64,000 nt of DNA from UBA3951 sp050952125 (GCA_050952125.1 JBMNKK010000004.1:620001-684000), one strand, 5' to 3'. Shown: positions 50,199-60,200, counted from the stretch's first letter. Numbers and translations: made by a program. The notes: a model not told the origin generated them from the letters alone.

Positions 50199-51578
50199 CT
50201 ACCTGCCTCCTATGTTGACCTTGCACTTGATGGCCGGGCCGCCCATCCCCACCGGAATGGCTTGTTTCTTGCCGCACATGCCCGCGCAGGTCCACTTCAT
50301 GTCGTCCGAGATCATGGTCACCGACTTCAGGAGGTCAAACGCCACTCCGGATATTGTGGTGTCTTTGATGGCTCTGCCCAACTTGCCGTTCTTGATCTCA
50401 TAGCCAAGCGTGACGCCGAACATGAACTCGCTTGTCGAATCGGCCTGGCCGTTGCTGGGCTTGATCAGGTAGTATCCGTCGTCGACCGAGGCTATCATGT
50501 CCGCTACCTTGCTTGTACCGGGAAGGATCGCGGTGTTGCGCATCCTTATCAGAGGTTCATCGGAGAAGGTGTAGGCGCGGGCGTTTCCTGTGGGAGACAC
50601 ACCAAAACGCATCGCGCTCTCTTTGTTGTGCATGTAGCCTTTCAGGATGCCTTCCTCTATGATGATGGCGTCTTCGGCCTTGGTGCCTTCGTCATCCACG
50701 TAGACCGGGACAGGGCACGTCTTCCCAAGCGCTGTGTTGGCAAAATCGATTAGGGTTACAAGCGGACTGGCTGCTTCGTGGTTGAGAAGGGGACCGGCAA
50801 CCGACCCGCCGATCACCAGGTCGGCTTCCGTAGTGTGCCCGATGGCCTCGTGAGCCAGGATGCCCGCCAGTTCTGCATCAAGCACGCAGGTCTTGATGCC
50901 TGCATCGGCGAACACGCCTTCACTCTTCTTGACCAAGTGCTCGTATTGAGATTGTATGCCCTCAAAAGTCTGCGACGGTGACTCGAGGGCATCCTCAAAC
51001 TGGCCGAGGCCTCCGTAAACCGACGTCAGTTCAACCGGTTTGCCGTCCTTCTCAATCGTCATGGCTACCCTGATGAAACTTCTGGGGATCATGGAGTGGC
51101 TGTAGGAACCGTCTGATGTAAAGAGTGTTTTCTCCATATCGAGGCAGCTTAAGTTCACAACCCTGCTGGCCAGGTTGGGGTATGTCTTCACGATGTGGTC
51201 ATCGATCTCGCGGACGAATTCCACCAGCTGCTTCTGAGTCAGCCTCGGTTTGTCCGTGAAGAACACGTTTTCAGACGTGACTCTACTTGCTGTGAGAGGC
51301 TCCTTCCCCTTCCGTTCTCTTGAGTCGAGAAACGCCGCGTTATCTGAAGCGGCTCTCACCACGGTCCTTATGGCCTCATCGGTAATATCCGGGCTGGATG
51401 CAAATCCCCACGAACCGTTCCGGTATACTCTTGCGGAGATTCCGCTCAAGTCAGACCGGGAGTTTGTCACTATGCTTCCCTTCATGCACGAGATCATTAT
51501 GTTCCTGTTTTCCTGGGCTCTCAGTTCGGTGTACGCGCTAAACAGCCCCGCGTACTTCCGCAGGTCCATTTTGAACAA
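50199..51578 (-). CDS. tldD: TldD-family metalloprotease, catalytic subunit
   Basis: 459 residues. The zinc motif is HEAIGHTTEADLV (HExxxH), with the third ligand region in the conserved GYMHNKESAMRFG to NARAYTFSDEPLIRM segment. The C-terminus carries KWTCAGMCGKKQAIPVGMGG, including Cys residues typical of TldD. It forms a dimer with TldE and cleaves small peptides. TTG at 51578 is used because GGGGGAG is five bases upstream; ATG at 51569 is the alternative. In this window the partner gene and a C69 dipeptidase follow, suggesting peptide breakdown or maturation. Confidence 0.93.
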   Translation of the reverse strand: MFKMDLRKYAGLFSAYTELRAQENRNIMISCMKGSIVTNSRSDLSGISARVYRNGSWGFASSPDITDEAIRTVVRAASDNAAFLDSRERKGKEPLTASRVTSENVFFTDKPRLTQKQLVEFVREIDDHIVKTYPNLASRVVNLSCLDMEKTLFTSDGSYSHSMIPRSFIRVAMTIEKDGKPVELTSVYGGLGQFEDALESPSQTFEGIQSQYEHLVKKSEGVFADAGIKTCVLDAELAGILAHEAIGHTTEADLVIGGSVAGPLLNHEAASPLVTLIDFANTALGKTCPVPVYVDDEGTKAEDAIIIEEGILKGYMHNKESAMRFGVSPTGNARAYTFSDEPLIRMRNTAILPGTSKVADMIASVDDGYYLIKPSNGQADSTSEFMFGVTLGYEIKNGKLGRAIKDTTISGVAFDLLKSVTMISDDMKWTCAGMCGKKQAIPVGMGGPAIKCKVNIGGR

Positions 51579-51682
51579 GCCAACTCCCCCTTACATATGA
51601 AACACCTGAAAAGATCTCCAGAGGCGCCCAAGCTCATTCTGCGCCCGGTCCGATGGTACCTTCTCCCAAGGGGAGTTTAGCT

Positions 51683-51790
51683 ATGAAGGAATTGGTCTAT
51701 GCCAGGGGAATCTCATTAACGGAGAAGAGCCGCCAGGCTGTCTCACTGTCGCTATACGCGTGGAGGGATCGGCTATCCAATGGCAGATGA
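51683..51790 (+). CDS. Short leader ORF overlapping the ftcD start
   Basis: 35 codons, ATG seven bases after GGGGAG, a better ribosome site than that of the next gene. The peptide is MKELVYARG through SNGR, with no known family. Its stop overlaps the ATG of ftcD (51780) by 11 bases in another frame, so ribosomes could re-initiate on ftcD. It may be a translational coupling device or a chance frame. The rest of 51579-51779 holds nothing supported. Confidence 0.3.
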   Translation: MKELVYARGISLTEKSRQAVSLSLYAWRDRLSNGR

Positions 51791-53402
51791 CAGACTTGTT
51801 GAATGCGTCCCCAACTTCAGTGAGGGACGGAACACAGACGTTATCCGGGATATCGTGAGCAATGTTGCCCGGCATGGGTGCAGGCTCCTGGATGTGGAAT
51901 CGGATCCCAGTCACAACCGCAGCGTAGTCACTTTCATCGGCACTCCGGAGAACGTTGCGGCGGCCGCTTTCGCGTGTGCCAGGAGAGCTTCGGAACTCAT
52001 CAACATGGAGCACCACAAGGGCGAGCACCCGCGGATAGGGGCTACGGACGTCATTCCCTTTGTGCCTGTTCAAGGAGTGACTATGGACGAGTGCGTGGCG
52101 ATAGCGCGAGACGTCGGTCGCCGGATCGCTGAGGAGCTCGGTATCCCGGTCTATCTCTATGCAAACGCGGCCTTACGTCCCGATCGTGTCCGGCTTCCCG
52201 ACATCCGGCAGGGGCAATATGAAGGTCTCAAAGTGTCTATTGAGACCGATCCGGATAGGGCGCCGGACTTCGGCCCGCCAAAGATGCACCCGACTGCAGG
52301 AGCAACCGCCGTCGGCGCTAGGCCGCCCCTTATCGCATACAACGTGAATCTTGACACGGGCGACATAGTCAAGGCCAGGACCATCGCGAAGGCCCTCAGA
52401 GAATCTTCCGGAGGCCTGCCTGCCGTTCAGGCGAAGGGTATTCTGATCAAAGAGACCGGCGATGTGCAGGTCACTATGAATCTGCTTGATCACAGAGTAA
52501 CCTCAATGGAGAAACTCATGAGCACTCTGGAAGACGAGGCTGCTAAGGTGAATGCGCGAGTTAAAGACTCGGAGATTATCGGCCTCTTGCCGCTGGATGC
52601 CCTATTGGATGTGGCAGTAGCGCGACTCAAGCTTCGAGGGTTCTCCAGAAATCAGGTACTGGACTTGGTTGGACAGTCGGCGGGCCGGGACTGCGGAACC
52701 TTTGGCCCTTTGCAGGACGAAAGCGGGGCAATCGCAGGCAGCGGCCATAAAGACATAAGGGAGGGTTATCACTTGGCAGACCTCAACCTAATAACATTTG
52801 TTGACGAGCTTGCTGCTCCCACCGGGGCCCCCGGAGGCGGGGCGGCATCGGCGGTAGCGGGAATCCTCGGATGCGCTCTTATACGCATGGTTGCGGGCAA
52901 CACCTTAAGCAAGGCAAGGTTCAAAGAGGGCCGCGAGAGGCTGGAAGAGATCCGTAAAGCCTCTCAAGACTTGCTGCAGAGGTTTCAGGTACTCACTTTG
53001 AAGGATACCGAGGCTTATCTGGCCGTTGAGGCGGCAATGAAGATGCCGAGAGCAACGGATGACGAAAAGGCGGCCAGGAAGGCGGCGATGCAGGAAGCCT
53101 TCAGGGGGGCTACTCTGACTCCGCTGGATACCGTCAGCGACGCGGTTGAGGCTATGTCGCTCTTGCCTGACCTGGTCAGGTACGGCAACCCTAATGCCAT
53201 AACCGATATGGCTGTAGGAGCGCTGCTTCTGGACGCGACGCGGAGAGGCGCCGCGATGAACGTTCAGATCAATCTGGACTCAATTGCGGATGCAGAGTTT
53301 GTTGAGAGGGCCCGAGGCAGGCTTGACGCTGCTGCCGATAAAGCCCGGACATACCTGGAGGCCGTCAAAGAAAGAATGAAGGCAGCAGGATTGGATTTTT
53401 AG
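51780..53402 (+). CDS. ftcD: Bifunctional glutamate formimidoyltransferase / formimidoyl-THF cyclodeaminase
   Basis: 540 residues. The N-terminal formiminotransferase domain has LVECVPNFSEGRN, catalytic His region EHHKGEHPRIGATDVIPFVP and MHPTAGATAVGARPPLIAYN. The C-terminal cyclodeaminase domain begins near 325 (ADLNLITFVDELAAPTGAPG, GGGAASAVAG). Together they transfer a formimino group from formiminoglutamate to tetrahydrofolate and release ammonia, ending histidine breakdown or purine fermentation. No hut or purine genes are nearby. Its stop codon overlaps the trkH stop by four bases on the other strand. Confidence 0.95.
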   Translation: MADDRLVECVPNFSEGRNTDVIRDIVSNVARHGCRLLDVESDPSHNRSVVTFIGTPENVAAAAFACARRASELINMEHHKGEHPRIGATDVIPFVPVQGVTMDECVAIARDVGRRIAEELGIPVYLYANAALRPDRVRLPDIRQGQYEGLKVSIETDPDRAPDFGPPKMHPTAGATAVGARPPLIAYNVNLDTGDIVKARTIAKALRESSGGLPAVQAKGILIKETGDVQVTMNLLDHRVTSMEKLMSTLEDEAAKVNARVKDSEIIGLLPLDALLDVAVARLKLRGFSRNQVLDLVGQSAGRDCGTFGPLQDESGAIAGSGHKDIREGYHLADLNLITFVDELAAPTGAPGGGAASAVAGILGCALIRMVAGNTLSKARFKEGRERLEEIRKASQDLLQRFQVLTLKDTEAYLAVEAAMKMPRATDDEKAARKAAMQEAFRGATLTPLDTVSDAVEAMSLLPDLVRYGNPNAITDMAVGALLLDATRRGAAMNVQINLDSIADAEFVERARGRLDAAADKARTYLEAVKERMKAAGLDF

Positions 53403-54853
53403 CGCCGCCAGAACCCGGGAGTGACGGTAACGAATACGGTGAAGAGCTCGAGCCGCCCCAGCATCATGAGGGCGGTCAAGACGGCAATTCCCGAATCAGG
53501 CACTGCGGCAAAACTCAGCGAAGGGCCAATTGAGCCCAGACCGGGACCCACATTTCCAAGCGTAGCCGCTACGGCCGATATTGCCTCAACCATGCTCAAG
53601 CCGCAGTACAGCATATACATTGTGCCTGCCAAAGCGCACAACATATAGAGGGCCATGAATACGAGGACGTTTCTCACGGTGCTTTCCGGGATGACTCGCC
53701 CGCCTATCCGTATGGGGAGGACCGCTCTCGCGTGGACCATCTGGCTGAGTTCGCGCGAAATGCTCTTGGCCACCACCATGTAACGCACAACTTTGACGGA
53801 TCCTCCGGTCGATCCCGAGCACGGCCCCACGAACATGAGAAGGAGGAGAACTCCTTTGGATAATTCCGGCCACAGGTCAAAATCGGCGGTGACGTACCCG
53901 GTTGTGGTCATCACCGAGACTACCTGGAAAGCGCTGTGATGGAGCGACTGTCCTGCGCCGTATGTTCCGGCCAGATTAACCCAGATGATCAGGGTTGCAA
54001 CGGCAGCGATGCCAGCATACGTTCGAAGCTCAGGATCCTTGAAGATTTCGCTGATCTTCTTTGTATGGACAGCTCTGTAGTACAGCGCGAAGTTCACTCC
54101 CGATAGGAACATAAACGCCAGGATAATGTAGTGAATCCAGGGATTCGCGTAGGCTCCGACGCTGAGTGCTCTATTGGAAAACCCTCCTGTGGCTACGGTG
54201 CCGAACGTATGGATCAACGATTCATAGAGGGTCATGCCTGCGAGGCAAAGGCAGGCTGTCTGAAGCACGGTTATGGTTCCGTAGATCCGCCAAAGGACAA
54301 CAGCGGTCTGCCTCAGGCGAGGAGTGAGCCGCTCAACCTCCATTCCTGGGACCTCAGCTTTGTAAAGCGAGTCTCCTCCTCGCCTAGCGTACGGGAAGAA
54401 AGCTAAGAATGCCAGTATGATGCCCATGCCGCCCAGCCAGTGAAGAAAGCTTCTCCAAAAGAGGATGCCTGCGGCAGGGATCTCGATCCGGGTCATCACC
54501 GTTGCTCCCGTAGTGGAAAACCCCGACATCGACTCAAAGATCGCGTCGAAGACGTTGGGCAGCACCCCCGATGTCACGAACGGAACCGCGCCGGCCACGG
54601 AGCAGACGATCCAGCTTCCCGCCACAATGACAAACGCGTCGCGTGCGCCCAGATCCGATGCTTTGCTTTGTCCTCGCAGCAGTAGTGCCCCGGGGACTCC
54701 GACGATGATAATGGACCAGATGAACGCCTGCCAATCGGGAGTATCGTAGTAGATAGCCCAAAAAAGCGGCACCAGCATGGTTGCCGCCAACAGCAGCAAA
54801 ATGAAGCCGAAGACCCTGCGTATACCTACCCAGTTCAAAGATCCTACCCTCAC
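53399..54853 (-). CDS. trkH: TrkH/KtrB-type potassium transporter, membrane subunit
   Basis: 484 residues with four channel-like repeats. The selectivity-filter signatures are visible: SGFSTTGATVMTR, GTVATGGFSNRAL, SVMTTTGYVTADF and ATLGNVGPGLGS. Total length and the N-terminal two-helix extension fit TrkH. It imports potassium, gated by TrkA. Its GTG start overlaps the trkA stop as GTGA. In c-di-AMP-producing bacteria such systems are commonly repressed by this nucleotide. Confidence 0.95.
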   Translation of the reverse strand: MRVGSLNWVGIRRVFGFILLLLAATMLVPLFWAIYYDTPDWQAFIWSIIIVGVPGALLLRGQSKASDLGARDAFVIVAGSWIVCSVAGAVPFVTSGVLPNVFDAIFESMSGFSTTGATVMTRIEIPAAGILFWRSFLHWLGGMGIILAFLAFFPYARRGGDSLYKAEVPGMEVERLTPRLRQTAVVLWRIYGTITVLQTACLCLAGMTLYESLIHTFGTVATGGFSNRALSVGAYANPWIHYIILAFMFLSGVNFALYYRAVHTKKISEIFKDPELRTYAGIAAVATLIIWVNLAGTYGAGQSLHHSAFQVVSVMTTTGYVTADFDLWPELSKGVLLLLMFVGPCSGSTGGSVKVVRYMVVAKSISRELSQMVHARAVLPIRIGGRVIPESTVRNVLVFMALYMLCALAGTMYMLYCGLSMVEAISAVAATLGNVGPGLGSIGPSLSFAAVPDSGIAVLTALMMLGRLELFTVFVTVTPGFWRR

Positions 54854-56196
54854 AATCCGAGAAGCCTCTGGACTTTTGGAACTGAGCCGGTGTTGGTGAA
54901 CACCACTACACGGTCGCCTGCCAAGACCTCTGATGAGCCGTGGGGCACGATGACCTCCGTGCCCCGGATTATGGTGCCGATAAGCGAGTTCTTTGGGAGT
55001 CCGGCATCCTTTAGAGGACGACCGACAATAGGTGCGTCACCCGATATCACGACTTCCATTACTTCCGCATCGCCTCTGCTTAGGAATGAGAGGTCGACAA
55101 GTTTGTCCTTGCGGAGCAGCTTCAGAATAGTGCTCGCCGTCAGCATGCGGGGAACAACTGTCGCATGGACGCCGATTGTGTCGGCCAGAGCCGAGTACTC
55201 CTGACGGCCAAGCAGCACAATGATCTCCTTAGCACCCAGCCTCTTCCCCAACATGCCGATGAGGAGGTTCGTCTCCTCTTGGCCCGTCGCGGCGATCAGG
55301 GCATCCGTATCGGAGATCCGTTCGGACTCGAGGATGTCGATTCTTGTCCCGTCTCCGTTGATCACCAGAGCGTTAGGCAGCCGTTCCGCGAGCATTTCCG
55401 CCTTCTCGGGGTTTCTCTCTATAATCTTCACGGAAAGTCCTTCTTTGCGGTAGCGCGAAAGCATCTCGGCAGTGCGAAGGCCGGTCTCCCCTCCTCCTAC
55501 GATTGTGACGGTCCTGATTTGACTCGGGATCCGCCCCGCGAGGAGAGTGGAACGCTCGAGGTCTCCTGTTCTTCCAATGACATAGATGTAGTCGCCAAGC
55601 TGAATTTTGGCGCTCCCGTCCGGAATGCGGAGAGACTCATCTCTCGATATAGCCACCACTAGTGAGTTCTTGAGGCCTATTTGCCATAGCGGCTTATCGA
55701 GGAGGTTTGGGTCCGGTGAATCGCACCTTATGCCCAGAAGCTGTACCTTACCGTCAGCGTAGAAGCCGACCTCGCTGGCGGTCGGGGTCTTCAGCAATTT
55801 TACAATTTCCACGGCAGCAAGCCTCTCGGGATGGATTATCACATCGATTCCCGTCTGGCCATGCACTAGTGCTTTCGTGGGTAGCGTATAGTCCGGATTT
55901 CTTACCCTCGCCACGGTTGTGGTGACCCCGTAGTACTTAGCGGTAAGGCATGCAATGATATTGACCTCATCGTGGGTCGTCACTGCGATGACCATGTCAG
56001 CGTCTCCGACGCCTGCCTCTTCCAGTACTGCGGGAGACGCTCCGTTACCCAAGACCGTCATGACGTCAAGGGACTCGCGAGCCGGCTCGAGGGCTTGTTC
56101 ACGGGTGTCGATTACTACAACGTCGTTGGATTCTCGGGCAAGCTGCTCCGCGATATGGTAGCCGACCTTGCCGGCCCCGATCACTATAGCTCTCAA
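54850..56196 (-). CDS. trkA: TrkA, RCK-domain regulator of potassium uptake
   Basis: 448 residues. Two RCK_N Rossmann folds, IVIGAGKVGYHIAEQLA (3-19) and VTIVGGGETGLRTAEMLS (near 230), each followed by an RCK_C domain (SEVGFYADGKVQLLGIRCDS and DAEVMEVVISGDAPIVGRPL). It binds NAD(H)/ATP and gates TrkH; RCK_C domains of related proteins bind c-di-AMP. It is the first gene of the pair, with no riboswitch seen in the 90 bases upstream. Confidence 0.95.
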   Translation of the reverse strand: MRAIVIGAGKVGYHIAEQLARESNDVVVIDTREQALEPARESLDVMTVLGNGASPAVLEEAGVGDADMVIAVTTHDEVNIIACLTAKYYGVTTTVARVRNPDYTLPTKALVHGQTGIDVIIHPERLAAVEIVKLLKTPTASEVGFYADGKVQLLGIRCDSPDPNLLDKPLWQIGLKNSLVVAISRDESLRIPDGSAKIQLGDYIYVIGRTGDLERSTLLAGRIPSQIRTVTIVGGGETGLRTAEMLSRYRKEGLSVKIIERNPEKAEMLAERLPNALVINGDGTRIDILESERISDTDALIAATGQEETNLLIGMLGKRLGAKEIIVLLGRQEYSALADTIGVHATVVPRMLTASTILKLLRKDKLVDLSFLSRGDAEVMEVVISGDAPIVGRPLKDAGLPKNSLIGTIIRGTEVIVPHGSSEVLAGDRVVVFTNTGSVPKVQRLLGL

Positions 56197-56285
56197 TCTG
56201 ACTCTCGCCGTCCCTTCGTCCTCCGCTGATCGTTTGCCGCAGGGTACGCGGATACGTCATTCACCCAATATCCCATTATCCCCTT

Positions 56286-58073
56286 CTAGAAGCTCTTCAC
56301 AACCTCATCTACGAGGCTACCCACATATGCGACTGCCTCGCGGATGGGGTCAGGCTTCGTCATATCGACGCCGGCCATCTTCGCGAGCTCAAGAGGTTTC
56401 TTGGTTCCGCCCGCTTTGAGAACATCCACCCAATGCTCGGCGGCAGGGGCGCCTTCCTCTCGAATCGCTTTTGCCACAGCCGTGCCGATTGTCAGTCCTG
56501 CCGAATAGCTGTACGGATACAATCCCCTGTAGTAGTGAGCCTGGCGCATCCATACAAGGCGTGCGCCTTCGTCGATCTCCACTTCTCCTCCCCAGAAGTC
56601 TTCGAGGATTTCGCCCTGCACTTTGCTCAGGACAGATGCGGTTATGGGCTGGCCCTTTTCCGCCAGGGCGTAGGTTCGGCGCTGCAGCTCGCCCTCAATA
56701 AGGTGGCGGACGAAGTTGTGGTGATAGGTCTTCAAGAACTGCATGATGAGCCAGCGGCGAGTTCTGACATCCTTGCTCTGTGAGAGGATGTAGTCGCCCA
56801 CAAGTGTTTCGTTGCAGGTCGAGGGCGCTTCGATGAAGAACATCGTCGGCCTTGTGTTGGCCAATCGCTGATAGCGCTGAGACAGCACGCCCTGTCCGGC
56901 GTGGCCGAGTTCGTGGGCGAGTGTTAACGCGTTGCGAAGGCTATTGCTCCAAGTCATGCTGATGTACGGATGAACTCCGTATACCGAGCTGCAAAACGCT
57001 CCCGTTTGTTTGCCGATGTTGTCCGCCCTGTCTATCCAGCGGTTCTTGAGGCCCGTGGATATGATCTCGGTGTATTCGGATCCCAGGACCGATAAGCCCT
57101 TCACAATGATCTCGGATGCTTCTTCATACGTCGTAGGGACTTCGAACTCCGGGTCAAGAGGTGCCTCAATGTCGCAGTAGAGCATCTTGTCCAGTCCTAG
57201 CACTTGCTTGCGCAATCGCGCGTACCTTCGCATATGCGGTGCAAGCTCGGTCAAGATGATGTCGTGCAGATTATTGTAGATATCTATGGTTACTTCCTGG
57301 CGGTCAAGAAGCATATGGATTGCTGACGGGTATCCGCGGAGCTTGGCCATAACCACGTTCTTCTTCACTTCAGTACCCCACGTGGCACCATATGTGTTCT
57401 GGTATGCTCTTAAGCCCCTTGTGAACTCGTTGTACGCGTTTCGCCTGAGCACCATGTCGGCAGAGGTTTCATACCGTCCGAAAGACATCGGAAGCTCGTT
57501 TCCCTTGCTGTCCCTAACCGGTTTAAAGGCCATATCGGCCGTTCTTGAACGGCTGTAGATCATTACGGGAGCGTTCAGCACCTCTCCCAGAGATGCCAAC
57601 GCCATCTCCGTTTCAGGGTGCAATCTGTGGGGTTTGGATTCTACCATCTTCTCAATCGTGAGGCGGAACGGCTCGAGCTTCGGTTCCTCATTGAGGTAGC
57701 GGTCCAGAGTTCCATCCGGTAGGCTTAACGCCTCCGACTCTATGAATGACGTCTCTGCGCGGATGGCGGTCGCGAGCGCAGATGCCCTGCCCGCCATAGC
57801 CTGGTTGGAAGGTGACGTGCCGTCGGACGAATTGTGGAGCGAAGCGTATGCCGATACCTTGGCCAGCCTCTTCTGCAGAGCCTCCTGGGCTTCGAAGCAC
57901 TCCAGGAGGACTTTCGGGCCTTCCTTGAAGCGGCCTTTATACTGAGTGACGGTGCTGACTAGCGCGGCTACGGCTTTCAATTCGGACTCCCAGGCTTCAG
58001 CGGAAGGAAAGATGTCGCTAAGGTTCCAGGTCTCCTCTACCGGTACTTCCGAACGAGCAAGTCGCTTCTGCAT
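56286..58073 (-). CDS. pepF: Oligoendopeptidase F (M3B metallopeptidase)
   Basis: 595 residues, family-typical. The zinc motif is LAHELGHAGQG (HExxH), the downstream Glu lies in FFIEAPSTCNETLVGDY, and the substrate-loop YSYSAGLTIG is present. The N-terminal opening VEETWNLSDIFPSAEAWE is the PepF hallmark. No signal peptide, so it degrades peptides of about 7-17 residues in the cytoplasm. Probably monocistronic. Confidence 0.96.
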   Translation of the reverse strand: MQKRLARSEVPVEETWNLSDIFPSAEAWESELKAVAALVSTVTQYKGRFKEGPKVLLECFEAQEALQKRLAKVSAYASLHNSSDGTSPSNQAMAGRASALATAIRAETSFIESEALSLPDGTLDRYLNEEPKLEPFRLTIEKMVESKPHRLHPETEMALASLGEVLNAPVMIYSRSRTADMAFKPVRDSKGNELPMSFGRYETSADMVLRRNAYNEFTRGLRAYQNTYGATWGTEVKKNVVMAKLRGYPSAIHMLLDRQEVTIDIYNNLHDIILTELAPHMRRYARLRKQVLGLDKMLYCDIEAPLDPEFEVPTTYEEASEIIVKGLSVLGSEYTEIISTGLKNRWIDRADNIGKQTGAFCSSVYGVHPYISMTWSNSLRNALTLAHELGHAGQGVLSQRYQRLANTRPTMFFIEAPSTCNETLVGDYILSQSKDVRTRRWLIMQFLKTYHHNFVRHLIEGELQRRTYALAEKGQPITASVLSKVQGEILEDFWGGEVEIDEGARLVWMRQAHYYRGLYPYSYSAGLTIGTAVAKAIREEGAPAAEHWVDVLKAGGTKKPLELAKMAGVDMTKPDPIREAVAYVGSLVDEVVKSF

Positions 58074-58198
58074 AACCCATCCTCCCCAATCGATCGGATT
58101 GCAGAGATATTTCTAGAATCGAAGGTTTCATTCCTCTACGGTTTCGGCAAGTGAGCCAACAGGGAATTTTCACGCAAAACTGCCTCTTATGCAGCACT

Positions 58199-58224
58199 TT
58201 AATTAAAGGCGAACACGTCGATAT
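58199..58224 (+). promoter_or_regulatory. Weak sigma-D (flagellar/chemotaxis) promoter-like site
   Basis: TTAA, 14 bases, then GTCGATAT partly matches the TAAA-N15-GCCGATAA pattern expected ahead of chemotaxis receptor genes. It lies about 45 bases before the start codon. The match is imperfect. Nothing else was found in 58074-58269. Confidence 0.25.
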
Positions 58225-58269
58225 AAACCTCGTACGCGATCAAGCTACGCACCAAGGGAGGAACTGAGA

Positions 58270-60156
58270 TTGCAGAACGGGGTGTTTGGGGTTACCGGTA
58301 TTCGAGGAAGGATGCTGATGGGGTTCTTGGTGGTGACTCTCGTGCTGGGAGTGTCCACAGGTTACTTGTACATGCAGGTATCGCGTTCCGTGGCCGGTAC
58401 CCAGGCGATTGAGAGGCGAACAACTCAAGCGCTCCTCGCGAAAGACATACTGTACTACGATACTCTCCTTGCCAACGCAGTAGAGAGACTCGTGTCAAAC
58501 CCCGACGATCCCGTGGCCAAGTCAAACTATGATCAAGCTGCCGCAGACATAGATGTCGCTATCACCACGGTTAAAGGTACGGTGCAGAGCGAAGAAAACA
58601 AGGCTGCGCTCCAGAGAGTCGACGAAATGAACCTGAGGCTCATCGACCTGGAGACTCAAATGGTCGAGCTGGCGGCAGTGGATCCTGCAGCAGCGCTAGC
58701 CATTCAGAGCGGGGAGTACGCGGAGATCCGTAGTGACTTGGCTCGTGAACTCGGCGATTTTGAGCAGAGGATGAACGCCGTCCTGACATCGGATGCAGAG
58801 CGGATTATCGAAGAGGGGAAGAGAGCAAATACCGTCGGGCTGGCGGCGGCCATCGCCGGTGTTGTGCTTTCTCTTGCTATGGCCATCATCATCTCGAGGA
58901 CAATCGCCGAGCCTGTCGTTCAGGCAGCAGCTATCGCCGAGACCATAGCTTTGGGCGATTTGACTGTGACGATCGATGAAAAGGGTACTGCCGGCAATGA
59001 TGAGATTGGGAGGCTTAAGAGAGCCTTTGGCAACATGGTTGTCAGCCTCCGTGATCTCATGGCCAGCGTTCAGGACTCGGCAAACCAGGTTGCCGCCACG
59101 TCGGAAGAGCTTTCGGCTACGACGGAGGAATCGGTTGCCGCATCGGATCAGATCGTCGCGGCTGGCGTGAATATCGCTAAAGGCGCCCAGGACCAGAGTG
59201 CACAAGCTACCGGCTCAGCTGCTGCAATGGAGCAACTGGCAAAGGCGATCGATCAGGTTGCCAGGGGTGCGGAAACCCAAATGACCAGTGTGCAGCAAGC
59301 GGCCGATGAACAAGAGCAGATGCAGGTCGTTATTGACGGAGTCATGGATAAACTGCAGCAAGTGGCACAGGTCACGGCTGACAACTCCGCAGGTGGTGCC
59401 CGAGGAATCGAGTCTATGGGCCACCTTGTTTCAGGGATGAGCAGAATCAAGAACTCAGTCACGAATGTCGCGGACAAGATCCATGAGCTTAACGAGCTTT
59501 CTAAGGAAATTGGCGGGATAGTCACGGTGATCGACGGCATCGCTTCCCAGACGAACCTCTTGGCGCTGAACGCGGCAATTGAGGCGGCTCGCGCAGGTGA
59601 ACACGGAAGAGGTTTCGCAGTTGTGGCTGACGAGGTCAGAGATCTGGCAGAGAGGTCATCTCGCGAGACGAAGTCTATCGGGGCGCTGATAGGCCGAATC
59701 GGAGTGGCCATGGAACAAGCAGTATCGTCAATTGAGGAGGGAACGCGTGAGACGGATCAGGGCAGCTTGCTTGTAAGCGAGACAAGCGCCGTACTCGATG
59801 AAATCGAGAAGAGTGCCCGTAGCGCGGAAGCTCTCGTGAAGGACATGCTTCAGGCTGCTGCGGGACTCAAGGAATCCGGTGCCCGTGTGTCCCAAACCAT
59901 GGAAGAAATCGTGAGCGTCACTGAAGAGAACTCTGCATCTACCGAAGAGATGTCCGCAAACGCCAGCGAGGTTCAGAAGCTCATTGAAGGAGTTGCCGCT
60001 TCCTCTGAGGAGAGCGCTGCGGCTTCTGAAGAAGTCTCGGCTTCGGTTGAGGAGATGAAACGGTCGGTGGAGCAAGTAAGCCGATCTGCACAGGATCTTG
60101 CGGAAATGGCGAGCCGGCTTACGGAGGCTGTCAGTACGTTCAAAGTAAGCGACTAG
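58270..60156 (+). CDS. Methyl-accepting chemotaxis protein
   Basis: 628 residues, TTG eight bases after GGGAGG. Helix 1 (about 12-32), an extracytoplasmic four-helix-type domain to about 185, helix 2 (VGLAAAIAGVVLSLAMAIII), HAMP, then a long signalling coiled coil with the hairpin tip IDGIASQTNLLALNAAIEAA and GRGFAVVADEVRDLAERSS. Methylation-type Glu/Gln pairs are seen near TSEELSATTEES and SVTEENSASTEEMSA. The attractant is unknown. No other chemotaxis genes are in the window. Confidence 0.95.
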   Translation: MQNGVFGVTGIRGRMLMGFLVVTLVLGVSTGYLYMQVSRSVAGTQAIERRTTQALLAKDILYYDTLLANAVERLVSNPDDPVAKSNYDQAAADIDVAITTVKGTVQSEENKAALQRVDEMNLRLIDLETQMVELAAVDPAAALAIQSGEYAEIRSDLARELGDFEQRMNAVLTSDAERIIEEGKRANTVGLAAAIAGVVLSLAMAIIISRTIAEPVVQAAAIAETIALGDLTVTIDEKGTAGNDEIGRLKRAFGNMVVSLRDLMASVQDSANQVAATSEELSATTEESVAASDQIVAAGVNIAKGAQDQSAQATGSAAAMEQLAKAIDQVARGAETQMTSVQQAADEQEQMQVVIDGVMDKLQQVAQVTADNSAGGARGIESMGHLVSGMSRIKNSVTNVADKIHELNELSKEIGGIVTVIDGIASQTNLLALNAAIEAARAGEHGRGFAVVADEVRDLAERSSRETKSIGALIGRIGVAMEQAVSSIEEGTRETDQGSLLVSETSAVLDEIEKSARSAEALVKDMLQAAAGLKESGARVSQTMEEIVSVTEENSASTEEMSANASEVQKLIEGVAASSEESAAASEEVSASVEEMKRSVEQVSRSAQDLAEMASRLTEAVSTFKVSD

Positions 60157-60166
60157 CAGGGATGTT

Positions 60167-60200
60167 ACAGAAGGGGGATCCGTACGGATTCCCCTTCTGT
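60167..60200 (+). terminator. Hairpin after the chemotaxis receptor gene
   Basis: ACAGAAGGGG pairs with CCCCTTCTGT, and the inner GATCC-GTAC-GGATT extends the stem. No T-run follows (CTGTACATATGG), so it is a probable but atypical terminator. Confidence 0.55.
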
